From assembly GCF_002483305.1 (NCBI RefSeq), contig NZ_DLHQ01000059.1:41130-105129 (forward strand): a stretch of 64,000 bases of DNA, written 5' to 3'. The DNA comes from Brevundimonas sp. UBA7664. GTDB taxonomy: Bacteria; Pseudomonadota; Alphaproteobacteria; Caulobacterales; Caulobacteraceae. This document shows, one piece after another, positions 27,344 through 36,645 of this stretch. The notes below the pieces were generated by a model. That model was not told the DNA's origin. It saw nothing but the letters and a program-made list of their open reading frames with translations, and made no database searches. Position 1 is the stretch's first letter. Every line of letters begins with the position of its first letter. Both the position numbers and the translations under genes were made by a program.

Positions 27344-28528
27344 TCAGACGCGATCCGGGCGGGGCGACAGCAGCATCGGGCCATAGCCGACCACGAAGGC
27401 CAGGAAGGCCGCTGACCAGAGCCCTGCCGAGACCATCAACAAGGGTTGATAGAGGGTCGGCAAGAGACCGCCTGTCACCCGGGTCAGGGCCGCGGCATTG
27501 ATCAGGACATAGATCAGGACCTCAATCCTGCCGGCCGCCAGGGGGCGACCGGTGTGTCCCCGACTGGCCCGGGTCATGATGGCGAGAGTCATCACCCCGA
27601 TCGCGCCGGCTGTCAGGGCGTGGACGCCGACAGAGGGCGGAACCAGACCGGGTGCTGCGACCGACAAGCCCGTGAAGAAGAGGCCCGCAGCCAGCCACAG
27701 ATAGCCGAGGTGCAGAATCCAGACGAGCGGTTCCGCCACCGTGGCGTCTCCGCGCCAGCGGATCAGCCGGACCAGGTTCAGCCCTCCCGCCGCCAGCAAC
27801 AGCGCGCCCGCGGCCGGATGCGTCGGCGCCACGCTCCAGGCCAACAAGCCCGCAGCGGTGACGGCCAGGGTGACCACGTCCAAGCGGCCCGCGACGGCGG
27901 GCAGAGGGCCGCCGCGTTTGGTCTGCCAGTTGCGGGTGAAACTCGGGGTGACCCGTCCGCCGATCACAGCGATCAGCAGGGCCACAACCGCCAGGCCCAA
28001 CCGGGTGGACAGGTTGGCGACGCCGCCGGCCCCTGCCTCAAGGTGAAATCCGGCATTGGCGAGGGCGAAGAGGGTGACCATGACGGCGACGGGCACGTTG
28101 CGCCAGTTCTGCCCGGCCAACACTTCCCGCCAGACCACCCCGGCCATGGCGAACAGGAACAGGCCGTCGATGATCAACGGCCAGACTTCCGTCGACAGAT
28201 CCGCATTCAGAGCCGTGGCGAGCATGGCGGCTCTCCCCGCCAGCCACAGGCCGAACAGCAGGGCCAGGGGCGTGCCCACGACCGGCAGACGACCGGTCCA
28301 GTTGGGAACAGCGGTCAGCAGAAAGCCGACGACGACCGCTCCCGTGTAGCCGAACAACATTTCGTGGACGTGCCAGCTCAGACCCACAGGCCCGCCGCTG
28401 AGAAAGGCATAAAGCCAGAGCGGAGCGGCGATGGCGGCCCAAAGCGCAGAGAACAGGAAGAAGGGGCGCAGGCCGACGCTGAAAACGGCGGGACCGCGAT
28501 GGGCACGAATGGCAGCGGCGGTGTTCAT
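27344..28528 (-). CDS. nnrS: NnrS family heme-copper membrane protein
   Basis: A 394-residue polytopic protein with about 12 hydrophobic segments. N-terminal GLRPFFLFSALWA and SWHVHEMLFGYTGAVVVGFLLTAVPNWTG (read here as two pieces) are NnrS hallmarks. Conserved His in HVHEM and in the HTGRPLAAGR region probably hold metal or heme. NnrS proteins are linked to NO resistance and lie beside denitrification genes, often under NO-responsive Crp/Fnr control. It is the last gene of the nrdJ-ubiTUV string, separated by 87 bp from the AroQ-like gene. Confidence 0.92.
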   Translation of the reverse strand: MNTAAAIRAHRGPAVFSVGLRPFFLFSALWAAIAAPLWLYAFLSGGPVGLSWHVHEMLFGYTGAVVVGFLLTAVPNWTGRLPVVGTPLALLFGLWLAGRAAMLATALNADLSTEVWPLIIDGLFLFAMAGVVWREVLAGQNWRNVPVAVMVTLFALANAGFHLEAGAGGVANLSTRLGLAVVALLIAVIGGRVTPSFTRNWQTKRGGPLPAVAGRLDVVTLAVTAAGLLAWSVAPTHPAAGALLLAAGGLNLVRLIRWRGDATVAEPLVWILHLGYLWLAAGLFFTGLSVAAPGLVPPSVGVHALTAGAIGVMTLAIMTRASRGHTGRPLAAGRIEVLIYVLINAAALTRVTGGLLPTLYQPLLMVSAGLWSAAFLAFVVGYGPMLLSPRPDRV

Positions 28529-28615
28529 GGGGACTCCCGGACGGCGGATACGGTCTGCATAGAGGACCGGAGCGGAGACCCAGTTGATGAACTGGCCGCT
28601 GCGGCCTGCCCTTCG

Positions 28616-28918
28616 TCAAGGCGATGGATCAGCCTGTCTGGCGAGCGCCAGAAGCATCTGCTGAGCCTCGGCTGACCGTTCCAGAAGCTCGCGCCAGACA
28701 GGAATCGCGATCGCTTCGTCCAGCCCGCAACGTCGCGCCGTCGACTGGACGCGGGCGAGGACGGCGGCGATCCGGGCGGGATCCCGAACGCTGTCCGGCC
28801 CCGCCTTGAGTGCGGCAATGATGGCGACCTGGCGCTGGCGTGCCGCGACAAGCCGCACAAGGACCGAATCGATCTGGTCAATCCGCGCACGACGGGCCTC
28901 GAGTTCGGACAGGTTCAT
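28616..28918 (-). CDS. AroQ-fold chorismate mutase / chorismate-pyruvate-lyase-like protein
   Basis: A 100-residue single-domain helical protein. Aligned by eye with the E. coli AroQ domain and PchB (from memory), it keeps Arg10, Arg27, Lys38, Asp46, Arg49, Ser82 and Gln86. The Glu that follows the fifth-site Arg in classical mutases is Ile50 here; PchB, an isochorismate pyruvate lyase of the same fold, has Val there. The ATG overlaps the ubiV stop by 4 bp. Co-transcription with ubiUV suggests a role in supplying a ubiquinone ring precursor from chorismate, but ordinary chorismate mutase activity is equally possible. Confidence 0.8.
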   Translation of the reverse strand: MNLSELEARRARIDQIDSVLVRLVAARQRQVAIIAALKAGPDSVRDPARIAAVLARVQSTARRCGLDEAIAIPVWRELLERSAEAQQMLLALARQADPSP

Positions 28919-29829
28919 GCCGCAACCTCCCGAGCCCCTCGGTGAGCGCCGGCCGCCCCGTGCAGATAACCGCTGACCAGAGGTCCGGGCGGCCCAAGAG
29001 GCTCGATCCCCTGGGCAAGTTCCCACGATGTGAGCTGCCCGGTGGTGAACGCCCGGAACAGGTTACAGACCGCGACCATGTCCAGACTGTGCGGCGACAG
29101 CCGAAGAACCGACACGCCGACTTCCTTGAGCCGCTGGATTTCAACGTCGACCAGCTGACATCCGTGCGACAGCGTCTGCAGGCCGTTCACGGCCAGGAAG
29201 TCCTGACCCTCGATTGTCGTGACGTCCATGCCATCGGGGTGTTGGTCACAAACATAGCGGCAGGCGTCGCGGTGCAGTCCCTCCATCCGGGCCTGGGCGC
29301 AGCGGCTCGACAGGGCGAGCGGCAAACGACCGAAGGCGAATAGCTCAAGTTCGAGCTCCGGGCAGGCCTGCGCGATCTCGGCGATGGAGGTCAGGGGAAG
29401 TTCGACGTTGGCGCAAAGGCGCACACAGCCCATCCGCACCAGCTCCGCCGCGGCGGGGGCGTTGTAGACGTTCAACAGCGGGCCGGCGACGAAGGGTGCG
29501 GGCGCCCGGCTCCAGACCGCTGACATGTCCCCGGCCTCGATCAGATGATCGGGATCCGCGGCCAGCTCTGCCGCCAACCGGCGCTCCCGGGACGTGGAGG
29601 GAAGGGCGAGAGTGGACCAGATCACTGTCTTGCCCGCGGTTTCCAGCCGCTCGGCGGCCCGCGCCAGGACGTCCTGCAGCAAAGGCTGGCGCTTTCCGCA
29701 GACGACCTCGCCGAGATAGACCGTTTCGACCGGGGCCTCGTCGGCGATCCGGGCATAGAAGGCCTCGACCCGCTCCGCGGGCCAGTTGAATAGCAACGGT
29801 CCGATCGCCAGTTCCATCAACCCGCTCAT
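28915..29829 (-). CDS. ubiV: UbiV, O2-independent ubiquinone biosynthesis Fe-S protein
   Basis: A 304-residue U32-peptidase-fold protein that, with UbiU, performs ring hydroxylations of ubiquinone synthesis without oxygen. The four cluster cysteines of the family are in place: Cys44 (EVVCGKR), Cys177 (SSRCAQA), Cys190 and Cys194 (DACRYVC). The N-terminal IGPLLFNWP is typical. It overlaps ubiU by 4 bp and the AroQ-like gene by 4 bp. Confidence 0.93.
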   Translation of the reverse strand: MSGLMELAIGPLLFNWPAERVEAFYARIADEAPVETVYLGEVVCGKRQPLLQDVLARAAERLETAGKTVIWSTLALPSTSRERRLAAELAADPDHLIEAGDMSAVWSRAPAPFVAGPLLNVYNAPAAAELVRMGCVRLCANVELPLTSIAEIAQACPELELELFAFGRLPLALSSRCAQARMEGLHRDACRYVCDQHPDGMDVTTIEGQDFLAVNGLQTLSHGCQLVDVEIQRLKEVGVSVLRLSPHSLDMVAVCNLFRAFTTGQLTSWELAQGIEPLGPPGPLVSGYLHGAAGAHRGAREVAA

Positions 29830-30824
29830 CGCCAGCGTTTCCGATAGGCGCCGGTTGTCTCGCGCGCACCCTCGGCGAGGTCGCCCAGCAGGGACTCATA
29901 GGGAGCCGGAGATTCCCCACGTCCAATGGCGTCGATGGCGGCCCGGAAGGCGGCGGTGACACGCGCCACATAGGCGCGGCCCCTCTGTCGTCCCTCGATC
30001 TTGACAGCGGTGACCCCCGCCCGTGCCAGCCCGGCCAGCAGGCTCATGGCGTTGAGGCTGACCGGATCCTCGAAGAGATAGGCCGGCTCCCCGGCCGCGC
30101 CGCGGAACCGGCCCTTGCACAGGGTCGGGTATCCGCCCACCTGGCCCGCCGGCAGCCGGTCGATGGCGAAGCCTGATAGCCGCGTCGTGCGCTCACCACG
30201 ATCTTCGGTGAAGGTTACAGCCTCGGGCGGCGAACATACGCCGGACAGGTTCGGAGACCGTCCGGTGGCATAGGACGACAGGGCGCAGCGGCCTTCCGCC
30301 ATCACGCACAGGCCGCCATAGACGAAGGCCTCGGTCTCGGCGGATATTTCCGGAGTCAGGCTCCGGATTTCCTCGACGCTGAGGACGCGGGGCAGAACCA
30401 CCCGTTTCACGCCGTATTCGCGAGCGTAGAAGGCGATCGCCTCAGGGGTGCCCGCCGCCGCCTGGACTGACAGGTGAAGCCGGGTGTCCGGATGGTTCGC
30501 GCGCATATGCGACAGCACAGCGAGATCGGCGGCGATCACGGCGTCCACGCCCGCGGCTGCGGCGGCGTCGGCGGAGCGTCGCCAGAGATCAGTTGCGTCG
30601 GCCCGGGCGAAGGTGTTCAGCGCCAGCAGAACGCGGGCGCCGCGTTCGTGCGCCCAGTCGGTCGCTGCCCGCAGCTCCTCGGGAGAGAAGTTCAGGCCCG
30701 GGAAATTACGCGCGTTGGTCTCGTCGCGGAAGCCGCAGTAGACGCTGTCCGCCCCGGCATCGATCGCGGCCTTCAGCATGGCGGGCGAGCCGGCAGGGCA
30801 CACCAGCTCCAGCGCGCCGGTCAT
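29826..30824 (-). CDS. ubiU: UbiU, O2-independent ubiquinone biosynthesis Fe-S protein
   Basis: A 332-residue U32-family partner of UbiV. The signature ELVCPAGSPAMLKAAIDAGA opens the protein. Cluster ligands are Cys173 and Cys180 (GGLCVMAEGRC), Cys197 (SGVCSP) and Cys236 (YPTLCKGR). It allows ubiquinone to be made during anaerobic nitrate respiration, when the flavin hydroxylases cannot work. The start overlaps the ubiT stop by 4 bp. Confidence 0.94.
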   Translation of the reverse strand: MTGALELVCPAGSPAMLKAAIDAGADSVYCGFRDETNARNFPGLNFSPEELRAATDWAHERGARVLLALNTFARADATDLWRRSADAAAAAGVDAVIAADLAVLSHMRANHPDTRLHLSVQAAAGTPEAIAFYAREYGVKRVVLPRVLSVEEIRSLTPEISAETEAFVYGGLCVMAEGRCALSSYATGRSPNLSGVCSPPEAVTFTEDRGERTTRLSGFAIDRLPAGQVGGYPTLCKGRFRGAAGEPAYLFEDPVSLNAMSLLAGLARAGVTAVKIEGRQRGRAYVARVTAAFRAAIDAIGRGESPAPYESLLGDLAEGARETTGAYRKRWR

Positions 30825-31345
30825 GGCCGAACCTCGGCCTGACGCCAGCGCCCGACGACGGACAACACCGTCTGCAGCATCGGTTCGAGCCCTCGCGGCA
30901 GACCCAGGATGTCAGCCATCGTCAACTCCGAGGCTTCAAGCGCATTGTGCAGAGCGAGGATGGCGGCGGTGTCTCCGTCGATATCGATGCGCCGCTGGAA
31001 AAAGGCTCCATCAGCGTCTCCGCGCCCGTCGAAGAGAGCCAGAAGGGTCAGCAAGGAGCCGCTGATGTGAGCCGAAGCGGCGCCGTCATCCGAGTCCGGC
31101 CGCACCACCCGTATGGAACCGGCCACGCCGTCCGGCCGCATCTCGAAGGCGATGGGCAGGTCGGCGGGGCTGATCCGGATAGTGGCGTGGCGGACAGGTC
31201 CGAGCCGCTCGAACGCCTCGGGCTGACGGCGGGCGACCCCGCGAAGCGACGCTGTCAGCAGGGTCTCGACGGGTCTCCGCGCCCGATACATCAGTTCGGT
31301 CCAGCGACGGGTGGGCGACGAGACCCTTAGCGGGGCTATCCGCAT
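30821..31345 (-). CDS. ubiT: UbiT, SCP2-domain ubiquinone biosynthesis accessory protein
   Basis: About 174 residues with an SCP2 lipid-binding domain. Visible: ATIRISPADLPIAFEM, the HISGSLLTLLALFDGRGDADGAFFQRR block and the DTAAILALHNALE helix with the conserved Asn-Ala-Leu. UbiT binds isoprenoid lipids and is needed with UbiU/UbiV for anaerobic ubiquinone. The ATG at 31,345 overlaps the nrdJ stop by 10 bp; a later ATG at residue 19 is an alternative start. Confidence 0.88.
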   Translation of the reverse strand: MRIAPLRVSSPTRRWTELMYRARRPVETLLTASLRGVARRQPEAFERLGPVRHATIRISPADLPIAFEMRPDGVAGSIRVVRPDSDDGAASAHISGSLLTLLALFDGRGDADGAFFQRRIDIDGDTAAILALHNALEASELTMADILGLPRGLEPMLQTVLSVVGRWRQAEVRP

Positions 31346-33597
31346 CGGGAGTAGCCGCAGTCGAGGCAGCTGTCGCAGCCCTCCTTGCGAACCAGGCCCG
31401 GCGTGCCGCATCGCGGACAAGACGACGGGGCGTGGACTGCCACAGTCGCGGCCACGGTCGCGGACCCGGGCGCCGGATCGGGCGCAGCCGTGGCAGCGCC
31501 GCCGGCCGAGAGGGCCATGTGGCGCTCGATCACCGCGCCGATGGCCGCAGGGAGGGACGGCGTATAGCGCCCCTCCATCCAGGCGCCGCCGCCGGGATCG
31601 AACACCGCCTTCAGTTCTTCCGCCACGAAGGAGACGTCGCCGCCGCGCCGGAAGACGGCCGAGACCATCCGGGTCAGGGCGACCGTCCAGGCGTAGTGGG
31701 CCATGTTCTTGGAGTTGACGAAGATCTCCATCGGACGACGTTCGCCCCCATCCTCCTCGCCGGAATCGTTGATGGTCACATAGACCGCGTGCGGGTCCAG
31801 CGGCCAACGCACCTTGTAGGTCGCGCCCTCGAGCCGCGCCGGCCTGGGCGTCAGGACAGGTTCTGCCGGGACCGGGGCAAGCGTGGGTGTGGGTTCGACG
31901 CTCAGCACTGAACCGGTGATGGCGTTGGGCCGATAGGTGGTCAGTCCCTTGCAGCCCAGACGATAGCCCTGGCGATAGACGTCGGAGAAGGCGTCGAAGG
32001 CGATGTCCTCCGGGCAATTGATGGTCTTGGAGATCGAACTGTCGATCTGGGCCTGGGCCGCCGCCTGCATCCGCAGATGATGTTCGGGTGTCAGGGTCTG
32101 GGCGCTGACGAAGGCCTCCCCTGGCGCGCTCTCCAGAGGAGCATCTGCCCCCTTGAGCCGCTTCCAGAGCGCCAGGGCGTAGTCCTCGACGGCCTCCTCG
32201 CGCTTGGTGCCGTCGGGCTGCAACACCTTGCGGGTGTAGGCGAAGGCGAACACCGGCTCGATCCCCGAAGAGACATTCCCGGCCAGCAGAGAGGTCGTGC
32301 CAGTCGGGGCGATCGACGTCAGACAACCGTTTCTCAAACCGTGGCGCGCGATCAGTTCGCGGGTCTCGGGATCGAGGCTGGCCATGTTGGGCCGCTCAAG
32401 CATGGCCGGATCGTAGAGGGGGAAGGCGCCCTTTTCGGCCGCCAGTTCGGCCGAAGCGCGATAGGCCTCGCGCCGGATCACCCCGAGCCATTGTTCCGTC
32501 AGGGCCACGGCGCGGTCCTCGCCATAACGGGCACCGCAGAAGATCAGGGCGTCGGCCAGCCCCGTTACGCCAAGGCCGAGGCGGCGCTTGGCGCGGGCCT
32601 CCGCTTCCTGGGCCGGCAGGGGGAAGCGGGAGATGTCGATGACGTTGTCCAGCATCCGCACGGCTGTGCGAGTGAGCGCCGCCAGCTCCACCTCGTCCAT
32701 GGCCGCGCCGGATTCGAACGGCTCGGAGACGAGGCGAGCGAGATTGATCGACCCCAGCAGACAGGCTCCATAGGGCGGCAGCATCTGTTCGCCGCAGGGA
32801 TTGGAGGCCGAGATCACCTCGCAATGGGCCAGGTTGTTGGCGGCGTTCACCCGGTCAATGAAGATCACCCCCGGTTCGGCGGCGTCATAGGTGGCCTGCA
32901 TCAGGCGGTTCCACAGGTCCGCCGCCCGGACCGTGCGCCGGACCTCGCCGTTGAACACCAGGGGCCAGTCCGCGTCGGCGTCCAGGGCGGTCATGAAGGC
33001 GTCGGGGACCAGCACCGAGAGGTTGAAATTCCGGAAGCGGACCGCGTTTCGTTTGGCGTCGATGAAGGCCTCGATGTCCGGATGGTCGATCCGGAGGCAA
33101 CCCATCATCGCCCCGCGCCTCTGACCCGCCGACATGATCGTCCGACACATCGAGTCCCAGACGTCCATGAAGCTGAGCGGGCCCGAGGCCTCCGCGCCGA
33201 CCCCCCGAACCGGCGCCCCTGAGGGTCGGACCGTGGAGAAGTCCATTCCCACGCCGCCGCCCTGCTGCATGGTGACCGCGGCTTCCCGCAGATGCTGAAA
33301 GATGCCGTCGAGATCGTCAGGAACCGTCCCCATGACGAAACAATTGAACAGGGTCACGGCGCGGCCCGTGCCGGCTCCGGCGAGAATTCGCCCGGCGGGC
33401 AGGAAGCGATAGCCTTCGAGGGCCTCCCGGAACCGGGCGCGCCAGCGTCCCCGCGACTTCGCGGGTTCAGCTTCGGCGAGGGCGGCGGCGACCCGGTCCC
33501 ACGTGGCCTCGACGGTCGCGTCTCCCGCCCCATCGTGCGGCCGGAAACGATATTTGCTGCTCCAGATCTCACCGGCCAGCGGACTGTCGAACGCCAT
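31336..33597 (-). CDS. nrdJ: NrdJ, adenosylcobalamin-dependent (class II) ribonucleotide reductase
   Basis: A 753-residue cytoplasmic enzyme converting ribonucleotides to deoxyribonucleotides with B12, independent of oxygen. The redox/thiyl cysteines are seen in FNCFVMG (Cys86), NPCGEQ (Cys268) and GCLTS (Cys425). The C-terminal tail CPRC...CDSCLDCGYSRCG supplies shuttle cysteines. It is short for the vitamin-B12 RNR family but has all core motifs. It is the first gene of the leftward ubiTUV string, with an FNR-type box about 110 bp upstream of its ATG. Confidence 0.94.
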   Translation of the reverse strand: MAFDSPLAGEIWSSKYRFRPHDGAGDATVEATWDRVAAALAEAEPAKSRGRWRARFREALEGYRFLPAGRILAGAGTGRAVTLFNCFVMGTVPDDLDGIFQHLREAAVTMQQGGGVGMDFSTVRPSGAPVRGVGAEASGPLSFMDVWDSMCRTIMSAGQRRGAMMGCLRIDHPDIEAFIDAKRNAVRFRNFNLSVLVPDAFMTALDADADWPLVFNGEVRRTVRAADLWNRLMQATYDAAEPGVIFIDRVNAANNLAHCEVISASNPCGEQMLPPYGACLLGSINLARLVSEPFESGAAMDEVELAALTRTAVRMLDNVIDISRFPLPAQEAEARAKRRLGLGVTGLADALIFCGARYGEDRAVALTEQWLGVIRREAYRASAELAAEKGAFPLYDPAMLERPNMASLDPETRELIARHGLRNGCLTSIAPTGTTSLLAGNVSSGIEPVFAFAYTRKVLQPDGTKREEAVEDYALALWKRLKGADAPLESAPGEAFVSAQTLTPEHHLRMQAAAQAQIDSSISKTINCPEDIAFDAFSDVYRQGYRLGCKGLTTYRPNAITGSVLSVEPTPTLAPVPAEPVLTPRPARLEGATYKVRWPLDPHAVYVTINDSGEEDGGERRPMEIFVNSKNMAHYAWTVALTRMVSAVFRRGGDVSFVAEELKAVFDPGGGAWMEGRYTPSLPAAIGAVIERHMALSAGGAATAAPDPAPGSATVAATVAVHAPSSCPRCGTPGLVRKEGCDSCLDCGYSRCG

Positions 33598-33699
33598 GTC
33601 TGCACCCCTTCAAAAGCGGAGTTCAGACTCGGTGATTCCCTGCGGCGCGGGGAAGGCTTCCGTGGGTGTCGCGGAGCCGGACCGCCATCAACGCGAGGC

Positions 33700-33713
33700 T
33701 TGATTGACGTCAA
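33700..33713. promoter_or_regulatory. FNR-type box between nrdJ and ric/ytfE
   Basis: TTGATTGACGTCAA has one mismatch in the right arm. It lies midway in the 200-bp divergent region, about 110 bp from the nrdJ ATG and about 91 bp from the ric ATG, so it could control either or both. Confidence 0.75.
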
Positions 33714-33797
33714 GCAACGGCCGGCGCCGACGGTCTAGGAAGACGCTTCGACGCGCCCGTGAAAGCGGAGCGCGCAACGAAGAGGACACCCTCGATC

Positions 33798-34442
33798 ATG
33801 GCGCTTGAACATCTGTCTGTCGGCGAGATCGCCGTCATCCTTCCGGGAGCTGCCACGGTCTTTCGCCGCCACAAGATCGATTTCTGCTGCAAGGGCGATA
33901 CCGTGCTCGCGAAGGAAGCGGAGAGCCGCGGCCTGGACCTGGCGGCCCTCGAGGCGGAACTCCACGCCTTGGAAACCCCGGGGGTCCATGCGCCCGCAGA
34001 GACTGCCGATCTGATCGCCCACATCATTGAGCGCTATCACAAGGTGCACCGGCGCGAATTCCCCGAGGTCATCGCATTGGCCCGCCGGGTCGAGTCAGTT
34101 CATCAGGACAGGACCGACTGTCCCCGCGGGCTCGCCAACCTGCTCGCCGATATGTTCGAGGACCTCGAAGACCACCAGCACAAGGAAGAGGCGGTCCTGT
34201 TTCCAGCCATGATCAGGGGCATGGGTCCGGTTCTGCGTGATCCGATCGCCCGGATGATGCAGGACCATGACGACCTTGGGGCGTTGCTCCGCTTCATGGC
34301 GGAGCTGACCGACGACTTCGTCCCGCCGGAAGGGGCTTGCACCACCTGGCGTGCTCTTTATGCCGGCTGCAGCAAGCTGGACATGGACCTGCGCGAGCAT
34401 GTCCACCTCGAGAACAACATCCTGTTCCAGCGCTTCCTCTGA
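33798..34442 (+). CDS. RIC/YtfE family iron-sulfur cluster repair di-iron protein
   Basis: A 214-residue hemerythrin-like protein that repairs Fe-S clusters damaged by NO or oxidants. The N-terminal ScdA-type domain holds the KIDFCC pair (residues 26-31), and the C-terminal domain has the ligands HIIERYHKVHRREFPE, LEDHQHKEEAVLFPAM, MQDHDDL and LREHVHLENNILFQRF. The ATG at 33,798 is preferred; a GTG 13 codons earlier is possible. It is divergent from nrdJ and stops 6 bp from the convergent moeA stop. It fits protection against NO from nitrite reduction. Confidence 0.93.
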   Translation: MALEHLSVGEIAVILPGAATVFRRHKIDFCCKGDTVLAKEAESRGLDLAALEAELHALETPGVHAPAETADLIAHIIERYHKVHRREFPEVIALARRVESVHQDRTDCPRGLANLLADMFEDLEDHQHKEEAVLFPAMIRGMGPVLRDPIARMMQDHDDLGALLRFMAELTDDFVPPEGACTTWRALYAGCSKLDMDLREHVHLENNILFQRFL

Positions 34443-34448
34443 GCGGGT

Positions 34449-35636
34449 TCAGAAGTCCAGAACGAGGGCATTGTCGCCAGCGTTGAGGGCGGCAGCGCCG
34501 GCCCGACGCCGGATCAGCACATCGGCTGTCGCCAGGGCCATCTGGGTCGCGGAATCCTGGACAGCCAGTCCCGCGACGCCGCCTCCGACCAGACGGCCGC
34601 GCTCAAAGGTTTCCCGATCTCCACAGGCCTTCAGCGGCGCGGTCAGGGTCATGTCCCGCCAGCCCAGCAGTGCGGCAGGATCTCGGCCCGTCAGGCCCGC
34701 GACCAGCGGCGCCATGAACAGGCGGGCCGTCACCAGCGCCGAGGTCGGGTTGCCGGGCAGACCCAAGATCAGGGTGCCGTCTGCCCGCCCGAACCAGACC
34801 GGCTTGCCGGGCTTGATGGCCACCTTGGAGAAGATCAGCTCCAGCCCGAAGGGCGCGAACATCGAACGGGCGTAGTCCTTCTCGCCGACGGATGCGCCGC
34901 CCGTCACGACCACCAGATCGGCCTCGCTCAGGGCAAGTCGAGCGGCGGCCTCAAGGGTCTCGGGCGTGTCGGTCAGGCGGCGACGTTCGACCACCTCGCC
35001 GCCGGATTGCCGCGCCAGGGCGGCGACCCCGAACGAGACGCTTTCCGGAATACTGCCGGGTGTCTCGAGCGCCTGTCCCGGCTCCGCCAGTTCATCACCG
35101 GTGCCGAGGATGACTATGCGCGGCCGGCGCACGACCGACAGGTCGGCGACATCCGCCGCGGCGGCGGCGACCATCGCGCGAAAGCCGAGGAGGGTCCCGG
35201 CCGGCAGCAGGGTATCACCGGCCCGGAAATCCGAACCGGCCGCGCGGATGTGAGTCGCCGGTCCGGGCGGGACCTCGAACAGGGCCAGATCGCCGTCGCG
35301 GCCGACAATCTCCTGGACCACGACCCTGTCGGCCCCGTGGGGTACGGGTCCTCCGGTGAAGACCCGGGCGCAGGTTCCGGCGGGCAGGCTTGGCACGTCC
35401 GCTCGCCCGGCGAAGGCGACGGTGGCGATGGGAAGTCGGGCCGGCAATGTCGCAAGGTCGGCGTCGCGCACGGCATAGCCGTCCATGGCCGATACCGCAG
35501 CGCGCGGGGCGTCGCCGCGGGCCCGCAGATCGGCGGCCAGGACGCGGTCGGCGGCGGCGTCCAGCGCCACCGTCTCGCAAGGGAGGGGGCGGGCCTCGTT
35601 CAGGATCAGGGCGAGGGCGGTATCGAAATCGATCAC
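34449..35636 (-). CDS. moeA: MoeA, molybdopterin molybdenumtransferase
   Basis: A 395-residue enzyme inserting molybdenum into adenylated molybdopterin. Visible: [12 protein letters not shown], the [14 protein letters not shown] block, DELAEPGQ, the [11 protein letters not shown] loop (MoaB/Mog-like fold) and [16 protein letters not shown]. The start is taken as GTG at 35,636, whose last two bases are the first of the moaC TGA (GTGA overlap); no in-frame ATG fits the family N-terminus. It is the last gene of the leftward moa string. Confidence 0.93.
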   Translation of the reverse strand: MIDFDTALALILNEARPLPCETVALDAAADRVLAADLRARGDAPRAAVSAMDGYAVRDADLATLPARLPIATVAFAGRADVPSLPAGTCARVFTGGPVPHGADRVVVQEIVGRDGDLALFEVPPGPATHIRAAGSDFRAGDTLLPAGTLLGFRAMVAAAAADVADLSVVRRPRIVILGTGDELAEPGQALETPGSIPESVSFGVAALARQSGGEVVERRRLTDTPETLEAAARLALSEADLVVVTGGASVGEKDYARSMFAPFGLELIFSKVAIKPGKPVWFGRADGTLILGLPGNPTSALVTARLFMAPLVAGLTGRDPAALLGWRDMTLTAPLKACGDRETFERGRLVGGGVAGLAVQDSATQMALATADVLIRRRAGAAALNAGDNALVLDF

Positions 35637-36109
35637 GACACGGTCCAGTCGCCCGAGCGGCCGCCGGATTTGGACAGCAGCCGGACCTGGCTGATCACCA
35701 TCCCGCGGTCGGCCGCCTTGAGCATGTCGTACAGGGTGAGACAGGCCACCGAGACGGCCGTCAGGGCTTCCATCTCGACGCCGGTGGGACCGGAGACACG
35801 CGCCTCGGCGGTGACGACGAAGCCGGGCAGCGCCTCGTCGAGGTCGATCTTCACCGAGACCTTGTCGAGGCCGAGGGGGTGACAAAGCGGAATCAGGTCG
35901 GCCGTGCGCTTGGCGCCCATGATCCCCGCCAGTTCGGCGGTGGTGATGACGGCGCCCTTGGGCGCATGGTCGTCCCGGACGAGGGCAAGGGTCGCGGGCG
36001 CGCAGATGACCCACCCCTCCGCCACAGCCCGCCGCGATGTCGGCGTCTTGTCGCCGACATCAACCATGTGCACGCGCCCGCCGCTGTCCAGATGGGTCAG
36101 GGCGCTCAC
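35633..36109 (-). CDS. moaC: MoaC, cyclic pyranopterin monophosphate synthase
   Basis: A 158-residue enzyme acting after MoaA to form c[21 protein letters not shown], the [15 protein letters not shown] block (family active-site region) and [20 protein letters not shown] are unmistakable. A GTG start at 36,109 overlaps the moaB stop (GTGA) and puts the family N-terminus right; the longer ATG frame adds foreign sequence. Confidence 0.94.
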   Translation of the reverse strand: MSALTHLDSGGRVHMVDVGDKTPTSRRAVAEGWVICAPATLALVRDDHAPKGAVITTAELAGIMGAKRTADLIPLCHPLGLDKVSVKIDLDEALPGFVVTAEARVSGPTGVEMEALTAVSVACLTLYDMLKAADRGMVISQVRLLSKSGGRSGDWTVS

Positions 36110-36645
36110 GGGCAGATACCCCTGAAGCGCGGGATCTGGCCAACCAGGGAACAAGGCCGGAAGCGGCTGTCCAGTTCTTCGGCCAGCACCAGGTCCCAGG
36201 CGTCCCGGCACGCTCCGGTCGAACCCGGCACGCAGAAGACGAACGTGTCCTCGGCCTGTCCCGCGAGGGCCCGAGACTGCAGGGTCGCCACGCCGACGGT
36301 GCCCAGGCTTGCCAGGTGGAAGACCACGGAAAAGCCCTCCAGTTCGCGCCGAAACAGCGGCTTTACCGCTTCTGGGGTCACGTCGCGGGGCGAAAAGCCC
36401 GTGCCGCCTGTCGTCAGAACCACATCTACGTCCGGGTCCTCGATCCAGATTCTCAGCTGGCTCCGGATGGCATCCACCTCGTCGTGGACGATGGCCTTCC
36501 CCTTCAGCACATGGCCCGCCGTGGTCAGACGTTCGACCAGCGTGCCGCCCGAGGTGTCAGTCGTTTCATCGCGGGTGTCCGAGATGGTCAGCACCGCGAT
36601 GTTGAGCGGGTGAAACGGCAGTGTCTCGTCAATTCTTCCGGCCAT
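36106..36645 (-). CDS. moaB: MoaB/Mog-type molybdopterin adenylyltransferase
   Basis: A 179-residue MoCF-fold protein. Visible: [15 protein letters not shown], the [19 protein letters not shown] nucleotide/pterin-binding loop, and [26 protein letters not shown]. It activates molybdopterin by adenylation before MoeA. The ATG overlaps the moaE stop by 4 bp (sequence ATGA). Confidence 0.92.
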   Translation of the reverse strand: MAGRIDETLPFHPLNIAVLTISDTRDETTDTSGGTLVERLTTAGHVLKGKAIVHDEVDAIRSQLRIWIEDPDVDVVLTTGGTGFSPRDVTPEAVKPLFRRELEGFSVVFHLASLGTVGVATLQSRALAGQAEDTFVFCVPGSTGACRDAWDLVLAEELDSRFRPCSLVGQIPRFRGICP

